A stretch of DNA of 64,000 nt from Tolypeutes matacus. Taxonomy: Eukaryota > Chordata > Mammalia > Cingulata > Chlamyphoridae. The notes under the pieces were generated by a model that saw nothing but the letters and a program-made list of their open reading frames with translations, had not been told where the DNA came from and ran no database searches. Location: positions 3,354,691-3,418,690 of the forward strand of contig JAKSZT010053928.1 of the NCBI GenBank assembly GCA_026826555.1, given 5' to 3'. The translations under genes were made by a program, and so were the position numbers. Positions 12,399 to 24,480 of this stretch are shown here, in pieces (positions within the stretch are counted from its first letter, which is position 1; each line of letters begins with the position of its first letter).

Positions 12399-13043
12399 TG
12401 TATTAGTCAGCCAAAGAGGTGCTAATGCAAAGTACCAGAACTCTCTTGGCTTTTATAAAAGGTATTTGTTTGGGGTAGAAGCTTACAGTCACAAGGCCCT
12501 AAAGAGTTCAACTCAAGGTACCATAAGAGGTACTTTCTCACCCAAACTCTGTTGCCATGTGTTGATGCAAGATGGCAGGCAACCTCTGTGAGGTTTCAGT
12601 CTGCCTTCTTCTCTTAAGGCTCCATGGTCCCAGCTTCTTCCTATCTCACCTGTAGGCTGGCATAAGGCTCATCTCTCTCCCCGGGATTTGTTTCTTTCTG
12701 GGCTCAGCTGCTCTAGTCTCTTCACAAAGTCAGATGTAGACTGTCAGGTTCCTCTCTCTTGCGGGGGGCCTCTGCTGTGTCTAATGAGCTGTCTCTCTTC
12801 CTCTGTGTTCTTCTTCTCTGTGTGTCTACTTCCGTGTGAGGGTCTTAGCCCAAGGGAGCTGGGACTCAACTCTGAGTTGCACTCTAATGACATGTTTGAA
12901 TCATAGCCCTAATCGTAACATAATTTAATCATACACCTCAGCTGAATCTAATACAATCAAAAGGTATCATGCCCAGAGAAACAGACAAGTTTACAAACAT
13001 AATATCTTTTTTTGGAATTCATAAATAATATCAAACTGCCGCA
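12399..13043 (-). mobile_element. MaLR-type solo LTR
   Basis: It begins TGTATTAGTCAGCCAAAGAGG and ends with AATATCAAACTGCC. These are the reverse complements of the two ends of the LTR at 49300-49901, so the two belong to one family in opposite orientation. There is no internal retroviral coding sequence. The exact right end and target duplication are not clear. Confidence 0.6.
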
Positions 13044-13715
13044 TGAGATCAGATACAATTCAGTTATATAGCAAAATGGAACACAATGGTAAGGATAGAT
13101 TTAGAAGTAGATCTGCTACTGGAGACAGGAAAGACCTAAAGTAGGTAAACCCAGCTGTAGAAGGAGGTTCGGTCTGACAGGCAGCATAGTAGCCTAAAAA
13201 GTGGCATTAGGTCATCATTCAGTTAAGTACTTGCTATCAAACCTGCAAGCAAAGATTAAATGGGCCCAAATCTGGGAGACAGAGAGATTTAGGTCTTAGA
13301 ATCTAGGCAGAGCCCGAAAAGATTAGAATATATGTGGGGTGATAGAGAATAGGTAGAAGTGTGCATAATAATTAGTTTGTGCTCCTTATTTTAATTGAAT
13401 GAAACTAATTATTTTCAGTCAACAGTTTTATTTTTTACTCTTTTCCCAAAATTGATTAGGAACAGCAACATATAGAATCCTGTAGTAGTACTAGACAAAA
13501 AGATTCAAGGAAGGTTTCTAAAGATCTTATTATTGTTTGTCTTATCGATATTTATAGTGATGTTAGGAATGCAATGAATTACGATAAATCAAAACTAATT
13601 TTATGAGTACCTGAATAAATATCTTTTTTTATTAACTAATGAAGACTATGGTGAGAGTTGGACTGGAGGGGAAAGCAGAACTTTTTTTTTTTTTTTAATG
13701 GTGTTTGCATTTCAG

Positions 13716-13865
13716 AGATTAAAAGCGGCTTTGACCCAGCAACATCCTCCAGTTACCAATGGAGATACTGTCAAAGGTCATGGTAGCGGATTGGTTAGAA
13801 CTCAGTCAGAGGAATCTCGACCACAATCATTACAACAGCCAGCCACATCTACTACAGAAACTCCG
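13716..13865 (+). CDS. ATF2: ATF2 coding exon, linker before the bZIP domain
   Basis: ATF2 (CRE-BP1) is a stress-kinase-regulated bZIP factor that binds CRE/AP-1 sites as a homodimer or with JUN. This 150-base exon encodes 50 residues, RLKAALTQQHPP...TSTTETP, matching my memory of human residues 277-326. The acceptor is TTTCAG at 13710-13715 after a T-run, and the donor is GTATGT from 13866. Exact phase at the 5' edge could also fit two bases later. The segment is Gln/Ser/Thr-rich and probably disordered. Upstream exons with the N-terminal zinc finger and JNK sites lie outside the window. An ATG upstream at 13698 is intronic and not a start. Confidence 0.96.
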
Positions 13866-13930
13866 GTATGTGAATGGTTTTATGACTTAGCATTCTTATT
13901 ATCGTCGTCCTTAAAAAAAAAAAACACAGT

Positions 13931-14022
13931 GGAAACGGATGTGGCTCAAGAGGGTCGGCGTCCGTCTACCATATGGAGAGACCGGGGTTCGATCCCTGGT
14001 ACCTCCCGGTAAAAAAAAAACA
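13931..14022 (+). mobile_element. tRNA-derived SINE head beside an ATF2 splice donor
   Basis: A plus-strand head GGAAACGGATGTGGCTCAAG with box B GGTTCGATCCC, followed by a poly(A) tail. The duplication AAAAAAAACACAGT flanks it near 13917-13930 and 14023-14037. It lies only 65 bases downstream of the ATF2 exon at 13716-13865. Confidence 0.9.
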
Positions 14023-14648
14023 AAAAAAAAACACAGTATAACTAAATAGCTACTCTATGTACTTGGAAAAAAATTATTTTTCGTCATATTGTTTTTTCAA
14101 AAGTGTAGCAAAAACCTTAAGAAAAAGTAGTTTATTGTAAAAGTATTGATACCGAAAAAGTACATTAAAAATAGTTTAGCAACTGTTACTGTTCAGGACA
14201 CCCTGTAAATGTTTCAGTATGTCACAATATCCGTCAATACTCTGTAAAGAAAACATTTTTTTCCCATTGATTCTAGAACAGTGAAATTAAATGCAGCTTA
14301 AGAAACTTCATTCTCCATTACTTTGCTGAGAAACTTTGGAGTTGTGACTTGCCCCTTTGAAAAATTAGTTCCATAACTAGAAAAATAATATTAGACTCTT
14401 ACACTGAGGAGAGCAGAGCTTTCCTTTAATGCTCTTTTGATTATTTTCAAATGCTATCACTTGTTATAAAAACCAAACCATCACTCTTTATTAAAATTAT
14501 GTATTTTCCTTGCTGTATTAAATAGGTTTGAGTTGAACGGTGCTCCATTGTAACCTGAAATATTAAGTAATGGAAAAATTCTATAGATTAAGTTCTGAAT
14601 AAGTTATACATAGTAACAACAACCTTGCTATTTCTGAGGAATGGAGTA

Positions 14649-16705
14649 CAGGCATACCTTCGAGATATTGGGAGTCCATTTCTAGACTACCACAATAAAG
14701 CAAATATCTCAGTAAAGCAAGTCACATAACAATGAAGTTTGTACATCGATTGACTCTTCCTTTCACAAAAGAGTTCTCTGCAGCATGCAATGCTGTTTGA
14801 TAGCATTTGACCCACAGTAGAATGTCTTTCAAAACTGGAGTCAGTTCTCTCAAACCCTGCTGCTGCTGCTTTATCAACAAAGTTTATATAATATTCTAAA
14901 TCCTTTGTTGTCATTTCAACAGTGTTCACAGCATCTTCACCAAGAGTAGATTCCATCTCAAGAAACCACTTTTTTTGCTCATCCATAGGGAGCAACTCCT
15001 TATCTATTCAAGTTTTGCCATGAGATTGCAGCAATTCAGTCACATCTTCAGGCTCCACTTCTAATTCTAGTTCTCTTGCTATTTTTACCATATCTGCAGG
15101 TACCTTCTCCACTGAAGTCTTGAACCCCTCAAAGTCATGCATGAGGGCTGGAATCAGCTTCTTCCAAACTCCTGTTCATGTTGATATTTTGACCTCCTCC
15201 CATAATCACAAATGTTCTTAATGGCATCTATAATGCTGAATCCTTTCCAGAAGTCTTTCACTTTCCTTTTCTTGATCCAGCAGAGGAATAATTATCTCTG
15301 GCACCTATTGCCTTACAAAATGTATTCATTAAATAAGAAAGTCAAAATTACTCCTTGAACCATAGGCTACAGAATGGATATTGTGTTAACAGGCATGAAA
15401 ACAACATTCATCTCATTGTACGTATCCATCAGATTCTTAGGTGACCAGGTGCATTGTCAGTGAGCAGTGGTATTTTGAAAGGAATCTTTTTTTCTGTTCA
15501 GTAGGTCTCAACAGTGGGCTTAAAATTAAAATATTCAGTAAACCATGTTGCAAACAGATGTGCTGTCATCCAGGCTTTGTTCCATTTATAGAGCACAGGA
15601 AGAGTAGATTTAGCATAATTCTTAAGGACCCTAGGATTTTCAGAATGGTAAATGAGCATTGGCTTCAATTTAAAGTCACCAGCTGCGTTAGCCCCTGCCA
15701 AGAGAGTCAAACTGTCCTTTGAAGCTTTGAAGCCAGCCATTGACTTCTCCTCTCTAGCTAAGGCTGTTGCGTCTACATTGAAAATCTGTTGTTTAATATA
15801 GCCACCTTTATCAATTATCTGAACTAGATCTAGATAATTTGCTGCACCTTCTATATCAGCACTTGCTGCTTCATCTTGTACTTTTATGTTACAGAGACAG
15901 CTTCTATTCTTAAACCTCATGAACCAACCTCTGCTAGCTTTAAACTTTACTTGAAGTGTGGCTTCCTCATTTTTCACAGCCTTCATAAAATTGAAGAGAA
16001 TTAGGGCCTTGCTCTCAGTTAGACTTTGACTTAAAGAAATGTTGTGGCTGGTTTAATCTTCTATTCAGACCACTAAAACCTTCTCCCTATCAGCAATAAG
16101 GCTGTTTTGCTTTCTTATCATTCATATGTTTAATTTCCTTCTAGAAATTTTACTTTGCATTCACAACGTGGCCAACCTAGCTTTTGGCCTATCTTGGCTT
16201 TCAATATGCCTTCCTCACTAAGCTTAATCATTTCTAGCTTTTCATTTAAAGTGAGAAATCTGTGATTCTTCCTTTCACATGAACACTTAAGAGGCCATTG
16301 TAGGGTTATTTCTTGGCCTAATTTCAATATTGTTGTGTCATAGGGAATAGGGAGGCCCTAAAAGAGAGAGTGAGACTGGAGAATGGCTGGTCAGTGGAGC
16401 AGTTAGAACATACACAACATTTATCAATTAAGTGCACCGTCTTATATGGGTGTGGTTTGTGGCACTCCAAAACAATTACAGTAGTAACATCAAAGGTTAC
16501 TGATCACAGATTACCATAACAGATATAATAATAAATGAAAAAGTTTTAAATATCGCAAGAATTGCTAAAATGTGATGCAGAGACACAAAGTGAGCATATA
16601 CTGTTGGAAAAATGGTGCTAATAGACTTGCTTAGCAAATGCCACAAACCTTCAATTTGCTTAAAAACACAGTATCTCTGGAGCGCAATAAAACGAGGTGT
16701 GCCTG
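14649..16705 (-). mobile_element. Tigger1-like DNA transposon, both ends present
   Basis: The left end is CAGGCATACCTTCGAGATAT and the right end is GAGGTGTGCCTG, matching Tigger1 terminal inverted repeats. A TA target duplication is at 14647-14648 and 16706-16707. At 2057 bases it is shorter than the autonomous element I know (about 2.4 kb), so some internal sequence is lost. Transposase remnants lie on the minus strand. Such elements are ancient in placental mammals. Confidence 0.92.
14687..16327 (-). pseudogene. Tigger (pogo-type) transposase remnant
   Basis: The minus strand reads, N to C, through three broken frames. 16327-16130 contains the start of the HTH region (LTLNEKLEMIKL). 15986-15498 contains the DDE catalytic region, with FNVDAT carrying the first Asp. 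14995-14687 holds the C-terminal tail. Stops and frame shifts separate them, so no active transposase can be made. The family cuts and pastes DNA at TA sites. Confidence 0.85.
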
Positions 16706-16707
16706 TA

Positions 16708-18000
16708 TCCTTCAGGAATGTAGATAACTAGAGCTTATATTCCTTTTAAAGTAGGAAAACTACGATTTTTAAAAAATCTTTTTGGATATCTTTTAAAAAG
16801 TTTTGTTGATTTGCCTGTTTCCTACAATGCCATATGCTCGTGAATACAAAGTATATCATATTCTAGTATTGTGATGTCCTCTGTAGCTCTTAAGTGGGTA
16901 GAGCCATTAACTACTGCTCAAAATGTCCCAAAGAGGCAGGTATTTTTAATTTAATAATTCTTTTTTCTGCTTTTAATATTTGTGTGCTCACTCATTGTCA
17001 AACATTACTCCTTTTTTATTTTCAAATATTTATTTTTTTGTCTGCCCTTAGTAGCCCTCACCCCATTTCTAGGATTTCAGAAGCCTGTTATAGAAATATA
17101 TAGATATATAGGTATACACACATGTGTATGTAGGTATTATATTACTAACATAAGTCAAACAGTTCTTAAAACTTGTGAAAACATCACTAAAGGAGCAAAT
17201 ATGCTTTATGGCAGCTGTTAATACTGAAGGCTCTTTTTACTCATCTCTAGTTTGTGACTGCCTATCAAATGATTGATATTTCTATTTGTCTATAGTATAT
17301 TTCTAACTAAAGGGTTACTGCATTTCCGTTAAATGTTTCAGAGCTCATTTAGACCTACCTTTTATCTTCTCTGCTTAAATAGTATTATCATTGGCACTAA
17401 AAAGCAAACTTTCCAATCAAAGAAATACAAGTAAATATTAAGTTTTGGAATTTCATGTAAGCATAGGTTTTTGTTTTTTTTTAATTTGTAATTTAAGCAT
17501 AGTTATTTAGATGGCAACTGTATTTTATGTTTTTTTTTAAGTAGGGATTTAAAAACAACAACAACACTGAAGAGATTTTTTAACCACTTTCAGTCGCTTG
17601 GTATTTCTTTCCATTTTAAATAATCAAAGTGCAGCCTGGCCTAAACTGGGAATTAATTCATTTTGGGGGCAGATCGCAAAATAAACTCCACGATGTGGAT
17701 GTCCCTTTGAAAGACCACATTAGGGAAGCAGATTGCCATTGTCAGAGGGGTGATCGATGCCTGGCTATCCAAAGCCAGTCACAGTCCAGTATGAAACTGT
17801 ATTTTATCTTTATAAAACTTAAGATAAAGTAGAATATAGTTGTGGTCATCTACTAAACAACTTTACTTAGAGGGTCAAGAGAAAGGGAAAGTGTTTTAAT
17901 GATATAATTCAGAGGTTGATAAACTATAACTCACAGGCCAAACCCAGCATGTGGCTGTTTTGTATAGTCTCTGAGCTAAGAATGGTTTTTACATTTTTAA
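16708..18000. other. ATF2 intron, mostly unique
   Basis: No gene is visible. Short T-runs and a TATA/GTAT repeat near 17095-17130 are present. The stretch 17600-17830 has a more even base composition than the rest and an open frame of 67 codons that I cannot relate to any protein. Confidence 0.45.
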
Positions 18001-18014
18001 AGGATTATTTTTTT

Positions 18015-18219
18015 TTTTATTTTTTTTTTTATTTTTTTTTTTTTTTTAAAGATTTTATTTATTTATTCATTTATCCCCCCCCCTGCTGCTTGTGCTCGCT
18101 GGGTCAGCCAACCACGCCGCGCGGGCGGGCCTGCCTTCACCAGGAGGCCCCGGGAACCGAACCCGGGGCCTCCCATATGGTAAACGGGAGCCCTACTGAT
18201 TGAGCCACAGCCGCTTCCC
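18015..18219 (-). mobile_element. xenarthran tRNA-derived SINE, C-rich tail type
   Basis: A full-length minus-strand copy with tRNA-like head, GCTGACCCAGCGAGCAC body motif, G-run, AATAAATAA and a long poly(A) seen as T-runs interrupted by A. The duplication AGGATTATTTTTTT occurs at about 18000-18014 and 18220-18233. It is close to the consensus, suggesting a recent insertion. Confidence 0.92.
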
Positions 18220-18384
18220 AGGATTATTTTTTTAAATGGAAAAAAAGAGAAAGAAATAAGAATATTGCCCCAAAAGCCTAAACTATTTACTACCTAGCCC
18301 TTTGGAGAAATTTGCAAAAATTTACTTTTATTAAGTCTTTATTTGTTCATGCTAACTATAGTTTCCCTATATCTAATTTTTATA

Positions 18385-18530
18385 TTTATTTTATTGTATT
18401 GGATATTAAGCCCCATGAGGGCAGGACTTTGTTCACTGCTGTATCTCTAGTTTCTAGAATAGTTCCATTAAATATCTTTTTTAATGGAATGGAATGAATG
18501 GTTGGGTGGATAGATGGAAGGAAAAAAGGG
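18385..18530 (+). mobile_element. L2 LINE 3' end
   Basis: Sense-strand L2 3' terminal phrases are readable: CCCCATGAGGGCAGGACTTT, GTTCACTGCTGTATC and a TGAATGAATGG-like end. A GA-rich simple repeat follows at about 18510-18580. Confidence 0.8.
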
Positions 18531-20044
18531 AAAGGAAGGAAAAGGGGGAGGGGGAAGGGGAAAGCAAAGGGAGAAAAGGACTATATTCTCCTAAGCAACC
18601 TCATATCCTTGTTAGCATAAAAATATACGAAAGTAACTATTGTATCTGTAATACTTGTGTTAGTCTTTACTGTAATGAGTTATATCGGTAATAATTAAAA
18701 AAAAAAAAAAAACTTCTTATTCAGCCAAATAAGTAAAAGGAACAACCTGCAATTATCAGTAATAAACTTGAGGATTAACAATTAAATATTTCACATTTGC
18801 AATTCTTAGAGCCAGCCATAGAAAATTCTTTTAAAAGATTAAGTTGCAATTATATAGATTAAAAGAAACAATCTCATTTAAGGTTTGATCTTTATTACAA
18901 CTAAAATTCATTATAAGTTCTTAATGATAGTTACTTAGACAAAGGATTAAAATGATAACTTTGTCTTTCGGAGTTTGTAAGGTGAGAGCTAGTTTAGTGA
19001 TTTACCTGCAGAACTTAGCTTGAGCTTATATGTAATATTTTTGTTTATATATGGTATATAGATTAGGAAAAACAGAAGGTTTCTTTACAAAATTTAAAAT
19101 ATAATTAATTATAGGTAAAATATTTTTTTCAGGCTTCTCTGAATCATGTACCTGTGGCTGCAAAGTGCTGTGTGTCCTATGTACCATTTCCAAGAGTTCA
19201 TTTCCTATCTACCATATTTAATTGTTTTGTAGCAAATTTGGGGGTCCATAAGAAGCTTTGAAGGTACCTATTGTTCTGTAGTTCTAGATACTAGACAATA
19301 TGACTAGTGAAATTCTGTTTTTGACTGAACTCAGATAAACAGGGAAATCCATTGGAGTGAAACAATTAAAATGAAAATCTGGGTTCCTGTGGGATTCTAT
19401 CCTCTAGGAAAATGAGCATTAATAATTGCATGTATCTGACCCCTAGAAAGGGTTTGAACTAAGTCTCAAAAAACTGAAGAAAAGCTGAATACACAAAATA
19501 TGTTCATATTTTCATTTACTCCATAATTTTAGAGATACTAGTTTTTTAAAGAAAAGCATAGGTTTAATATAAATTATATTTTATTTAAAAAATAACATAG
19601 AAAAACATTACTTCCCATAGTGAATTTAAATAGTAAGTTATTAATTTTTAATTTAATAACTTAAAACCAGTAGTTTTCAAAGGATTGAATGATATCATAA
19701 GTCTGTTAAAAAGTGCACTTGGAAAAATTTTAAATCTATAAATGATCAATTATACTGTATCTTCAATTTCTTCATATTGTTTCTATACAAATGAAAATAT
19801 ATATACTTAAAGAATACATTCACTAAGACAGTGCATTTGTGAGATTCTTGTTATAGTGAGATTCTTGTTATAGCATAGCTTATTTATTTCAAGGAGTTAA
19901 ATCACCGAGTGACTCTTACATTGCCCCAAAATAATGATATATACAAGACTTAGAAAATCAGCAGCTCTCCCTCTACCACCTTTTACTGCCTGTGTTAATT
20001 ATTCACTAGATACAAACATAAGCTTCTGTTTTTGTTTCTTATAG
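18531..20044. other. ATF2 intron before the bZIP exon
   Basis: Beyond the GA-rich tract, this is AT-rich, without an identifiable repeat or gene. A polypyrimidine-rich acceptor (GTTTTTGTTTCTTATAG) precedes the exon at 20045. An exact local tandem duplication of GAGATTCTTGTTATAG occurs at about 19840-19875. Confidence 0.5.
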
Positions 20045-20251
20045 GCTTCTCCAGCTCACACAACTCCACAGACCCAAAATACCAGTGGTCGTCGAAGAAG
20101 AGCAGCTAATGAAGATCCTGATGAAAAAAGGAGGAAGTTTCTAGAGCGAAATAGAGCAGCAGCTTCAAGATGCCGACAAAAAAGGAAAGTCTGGGTGCAG
20201 TCTCTGGAGAAGAAAGCAGAAGACTTGAGTTCATTAAACGGTCAACTGCAG
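20045..20251 (+). CDS. ATF2: ATF2 coding exon, basic region and first half of the leucine zipper
   Basis: A 207-base, 69-residue exon in phase 0, matching human 327-395. It starts [10 protein letters not shown] and holds the basic DNA-contact region [20 protein letters not shown], including the Asn/Ala/Ala/Ser/Cys/Arg residues that read the CRE. It also holds the first zipper leucines in heptad spacing ([16 protein letters not shown]). The donor is GTATGG at 20252. Ser340 and Ser367 equivalents, reported phosphorylation sites in human ATF2, are present. I recall human with Ser at position 338; here it is Asn. Conservation indicates a functional exon. Confidence 0.98.
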
Positions 20252-20472
20252 GTATGGTGTTATGTGGATTTTGTTCAATTATTTTTAGTATTGCGAACAT
20301 AGCTTTTCCCTATTATTTCTAATTAGCTATCCAGGCATTTTAGGACATAATATTGGTTATATATGGAATCTGTAGTAAATTCTAGTTTTCTCTTTGGTTT
20401 TGTTCTGATCCCTGTTTCATTTTTGGGGTGATTGTGCCCTCCTTGATAAACCCCATTTTATTGAGGATGTTC

Positions 20473-21085
20473 CTACTTATTCCCATGGTTTTTTTCTTTC
20501 AAAGGAGATGGGAATTTCTTTGTCTTCTTAGAATCAGGATCCAGGTCCTGCTTTTGCATGGGACTTTTCCTGACCACTATAATTTCATTGATGGTCACAA
20601 GCTGTAACACCATATCAGCTATCACTTGAAGACCTTGGGCTTTGGCTATAAGGGTATCCCACATTTCTTTCTGGGCTACATTTTTTTTTTTTTTTAAAGA
20701 TTTTATTTATTTATTCATTTATCCCCCCCTTGCTGCTCATGCTCGCTGGGTCAGCCAACCACGCCGTGCGGGCGGGCCCTGCCTTTACCAGGAGGCCCCG
20801 GGAACCGAACCCGGGGCTTCCCACATGGCAAACGGGAGCCCCACTGATTGAGCCACAGCCGCTTCCCTCTGGGCTACATTTAACATTCCTTCTTCTCCCA
20901 CTCCTGTTAGGAAGTTTCAGCTTGGTGAGCTCCATGTATTTTTGCCATCATGTCTGAGACAGCCAAGCCTGCATTCTCTGCCAAGGTTACAAGAGACCTC
21001 AGGGCCTAGGCAAATGCAATGCTAAGAATGCAGGGCTATTAGGCCTTTCCAGTTTGCTTCCTTTTTCTGAGAGTTAAGTTCTAGT
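20473..21085 (-). pseudogene. CCT8L2-like chaperonin pseudogene fragment, split by a SINE
   Basis: On the minus strand, 21085 to 20868 reads with stops and a frameshift through SKLE..SPAFLAL and then LVTLAENAGLAVSDMMAKIH. After the SINE, 20664-20473 reads MWDTLIAKAQGLQVIADMVL and VLQLVTINEIIV..KSP. Order and wording match the C-terminal quarter of CCT8L2, an intronless relative of the chaperonin subunit CCT8 (theta). The TLAENAGL motif is shared by CCT subunits. The 5' three quarters are absent and stops interrupt the frame, so it is dead. It lies antisense within an ATF2 intron, 220 bases from the bZIP exon. CCT8L1 or another CCT8L copy are alternatives. Confidence 0.85.
20684..20867 (-). 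mobile_element. xenarthran tRNA-derived SINE, C-rich tail type
   Basis: A full-length minus-strand copy inserted into the CCT8L2-like pseudogene. It is flanked by a perfect 14-base duplication TCTGGGCTACATTT at 20670-20683 and 20868-20881. The insertion must postdate the pseudogene. Confidence 0.95.
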
Positions 21086-22407
21086 TTTATAAACCTATTT
21101 GAATGTTGGGATGAAGTGATATGAAGCCATCCACACTAATACCTGAAGAAATTTAAAATATAAATGTTTATCTGTGTAGCACAAAAGTACCTAAACTCTC
21201 TGGCCTGAACTTTATAAAGTTGTGATATAAAGTTTGAATGAAGAATTTTAAAATTTAAAAATAGCACTGATATTTTACTTTTCTTATTTATATCACAACT
21301 ATAAAGTTGCTTCAGTAGCACTTTTTGTTTTTAAGTTATTTTGTTCTTTTAGTTATAAATTTTTTTGTTTGTTTTATTTAAAGTGGATATAGTGCTCGTG
21401 AAAGGTGCCAGATTGACAGCTTTGGAAACTGAAGGACTCTATTTATCCACAGAACAGGTACAATATGGCCAGTGGCGATACAGATCATTTCATACTGCCC
21501 TGCCAATGTGCCTCAAATACATTTCTTAGGAAACTTATGGGGTACAAAGGTTTTAAGGCTCCCTTCTCCATCAATCTTTGACTCCCATGGTAAGATTTCC
21601 AGTGACGGTATCAGGCAACATAAGTAGCACAAGTCTATTTCCTTGTTTTGTTTGTTTTTGTTTTGTGTTCTGTTTTTTAATGTGAATATTCTCCAGAAGA
21701 ATCTTATTTACTAGTTGATGAACATCAACTAGAAATTTGATGGTAATGAATTATAGTTGTTATGAATATAGTCAATCTGACTTAGCCATTCTCAGTTAAT
21801 CTGAATTAGCCATTCTCAGTTAAAAATGAACCCTTTTGTATAATCATAATTGATGACAGAGACTTGTACTCCTAAAAGATGTTACCAATATAATTGTCTG
21901 TTTAAATGCTTAGGAAATAAATTTTTCACATCAGGCATGGCATTTAACCCAGTTCAAATTTTATAACCTAATATTTTTTCATATGTGAGGCAGGCATCTT
22001 TTAAAACTCTTTATTTTGCTTTGAATATTGACATGGTAGCTTTGGAACAAATAAATTATTTTGTAGCACTTATTTTTGACCATTTAATTTAACTATTTAG
22101 AAAAACCTTAAAGATCTAACTTCAAATATGTACTTACATGGTAGGGTAGTTCAAGAAATGTTATGTTATCATTATCATCTGATAAATGAATTTTAACCAA
22201 GAACTACTTTCACAATTTTTTAGCAAACACTTCTTCTGAATTTTTCCCTTCTAAAATAAGATGATTATAGGTACAAAATTATTTATATACTACAAAATTG
22301 GCTATTTTTTTAAACCAGGTCTTTCTATTAGAATATTAACGGTCATTTTTTAAATTTCCAAATGTTGATATATTAACAAAGTTATTTAGGTATGCCTGTT
22401 TGTTTTT

Positions 22408-22493
22408 TTTTTAATCGGGAGGTCCCGGGGATCAAACCCGGGTCCCTCCATATGGGAGACGGACGCCCAACCATTTCAGCCACATCCGTCCCC
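22408..22493 (-). mobile_element. tRNA-derived SINE, short head type
   Basis: A minus-strand head GGGGGACGGATGTGGCTGAA with box B GGTTTGATCCC and a short poly(A) seen as T-run at 22400-22411. I could not define a clear target duplication. Confidence 0.85.
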
Positions 22494-23859
22494 CTTTTTC
22501 TTTTGTTCTTAACTAACAAAATCATTCTTCTGAATGTCTTGGCTGTTTTATAGTTGTATGACATTGAACAATTAGTCTCTGGTGTCTTACTTGTACAATA
22601 GGTGTAGTAGCACCTGCTGATCTTACTTCTCAGGGTTGCTGTGTAAGACAGTCAAATTAAAATGAATGCAAGTGTTTTTTTCATACATAGAATTTTAATT
22701 TTAGTAAGACAAATTTAATTAATATTTTTCTTTGTACTTTGACTTACTTGGCCTTATTTAAGAAGTGAAAATGTTTGAAAACTATATGATGTCATTTACA
22801 GGTTGTTATTAGAGTTAAGATTCATCTACTTTTGTGCCTTCATCCAAGTTATGGCAGTATTAATAGCTTTTAATGAGATTGATATCCCTTAATTATAATG
22901 TAGCCATGGTTACCACTATTAATAGCAACAGTACTTCATTATTTTAGAAAACCTTGGAAAGTACAGTATATGAAATAAATGTAATCTTTTACTTCATAAT
23001 CATGTTTTTTCCTCCTTACAAACTGTGTTCAAAATGTCATTATTGTAACAATGTTCCTTTTTATACTTAATTTGTATAGAAGTTTCTTGATTGGAGGAAC
23101 AAAATGAAAAATTTAGTCTAGATAGAAATTAAATGACATATTTTTGAAGCATGAGGCTTTTAAATAAAGTCAAATTCAGGGAATCACTAAATTAAGCTCT
23201 ACAGTTGAAGATGAGTTTAGTTAATACCCCAAATCACAAACAGAGCAAGTAAAATCAGTGTTTCCAAACATTAAAAACTGAGTGATAATGGCATCTTGGT
23301 TAGGTAAGACAGTGTTCTTAGTTTTAGAGATACATACCAAAGTATGAAGAGGTAAAGTGTTATGATGTCAGAGATTTGCTTTAAAGTACTACTGCAAAAA
23401 AAGAAAGAAAGAAAAAGAAAAGGAAAGGAAGGTAGGAAGAAAAAGGACATTTCTGGAGAAATGTCTGTAACTCTTGTTATGGACAAAAAGTAAGTTGCCT
23501 ATTCAAGCTCACAGAGACATAAATTAGAGTACAGATAGCACCAGGGGTGGGGTAGGAGGAGGCAAAGGGAATGGAGAATTAATGGATATAAGGTTTCTGT
23601 TTGACGAGATGGGAAAGTTTTAGTAATGGAAAGTGGTGAAACAGTGTAAATATGAGTAATCCCACTGAATGGTATGTGCTTGGGAGTGGTTGAGATAGGA
23701 AAATTGATATTGTAGATATGTTCCGACAATTTAAAAAAAAAAAAGATGAACATCTAAAGAGACAATGGCAAGTAAATACAATAGATGATCCTGGATAGGA
23801 TCTAGTAAGGGAGGAGAAAAGGCCCCAAAAGGACATTTTTGGGACCTGTGAAAAAATTA

Positions 23860-24480
23860 AAATACAGACTGTAAGCTTGATATCCATGTTAAATTTCTTG
23901 AATTTGATAACTGTTCTTAAGGTGGTTACAACTGATTATCCCTGTTTTTAGGAATGTACATGGCAGTATTAAGTGTTTAAGGAGCATGATGTATACAACC
24001 TACACCTATGTGTTCAGAAAATGGATGGGTAATTAGAGAGATGGATCGATAGATTGATGGATAGATAGATAGAATGATTCTGCAAATGTGGCAAAAAGGT
24101 AAAATTGGTAGATCTGAGTATCTGAGAGTGTAGGGGCAATGTTGTTCTCTATATGGGGTTTGTATTATTTTGATAACTGTCCTGTAAGTTTGAAAGTAGT
24201 CCAGAATAAAAAGTAAAAATAAAAACAAGTTGCATAATTCTTTCTCGTTAATGAAGGGTTAATTAGAGAGGGGTAAGTGTGTAGGTATATAAATCGGTAT
24301 ATTTCCCCTAAGTATAGGTAAAAATTTAGGAATGATAAATACAAAGATATACATATTGGTGGGGAGGGGATTGGGAAGCAGGGATGACTTAGAAAGGGTA
24401 CTTCCATTGTGACTTTATATTAATGTTTCAAATGGATATATGGCTTTTACTTTTTGTCAAATAAAATAAAAACAGTTTTT
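23860..24480 (+). mobile_element. old L1 3' UTR fragments
   Basis: Sense-strand phrases such as TTGATAACTGT, GGTGGTTAC and GTAAGTTTGAAAGTAGTCCA, with an AATAAAAAG end, are typical of ancient L1M 3' ends. A second partial stretch follows at 24235-24480 with its own AATAAAATAAAA end. Subfamily is not assigned. Confidence 0.5.

Noticed and set aside
13698..14012. 104-codon open frame with its own ATG
   Set aside because: It is the ATF2 exon read through its splice acceptor and donor into intron and SINE; the ATG lies in the acceptor tract.
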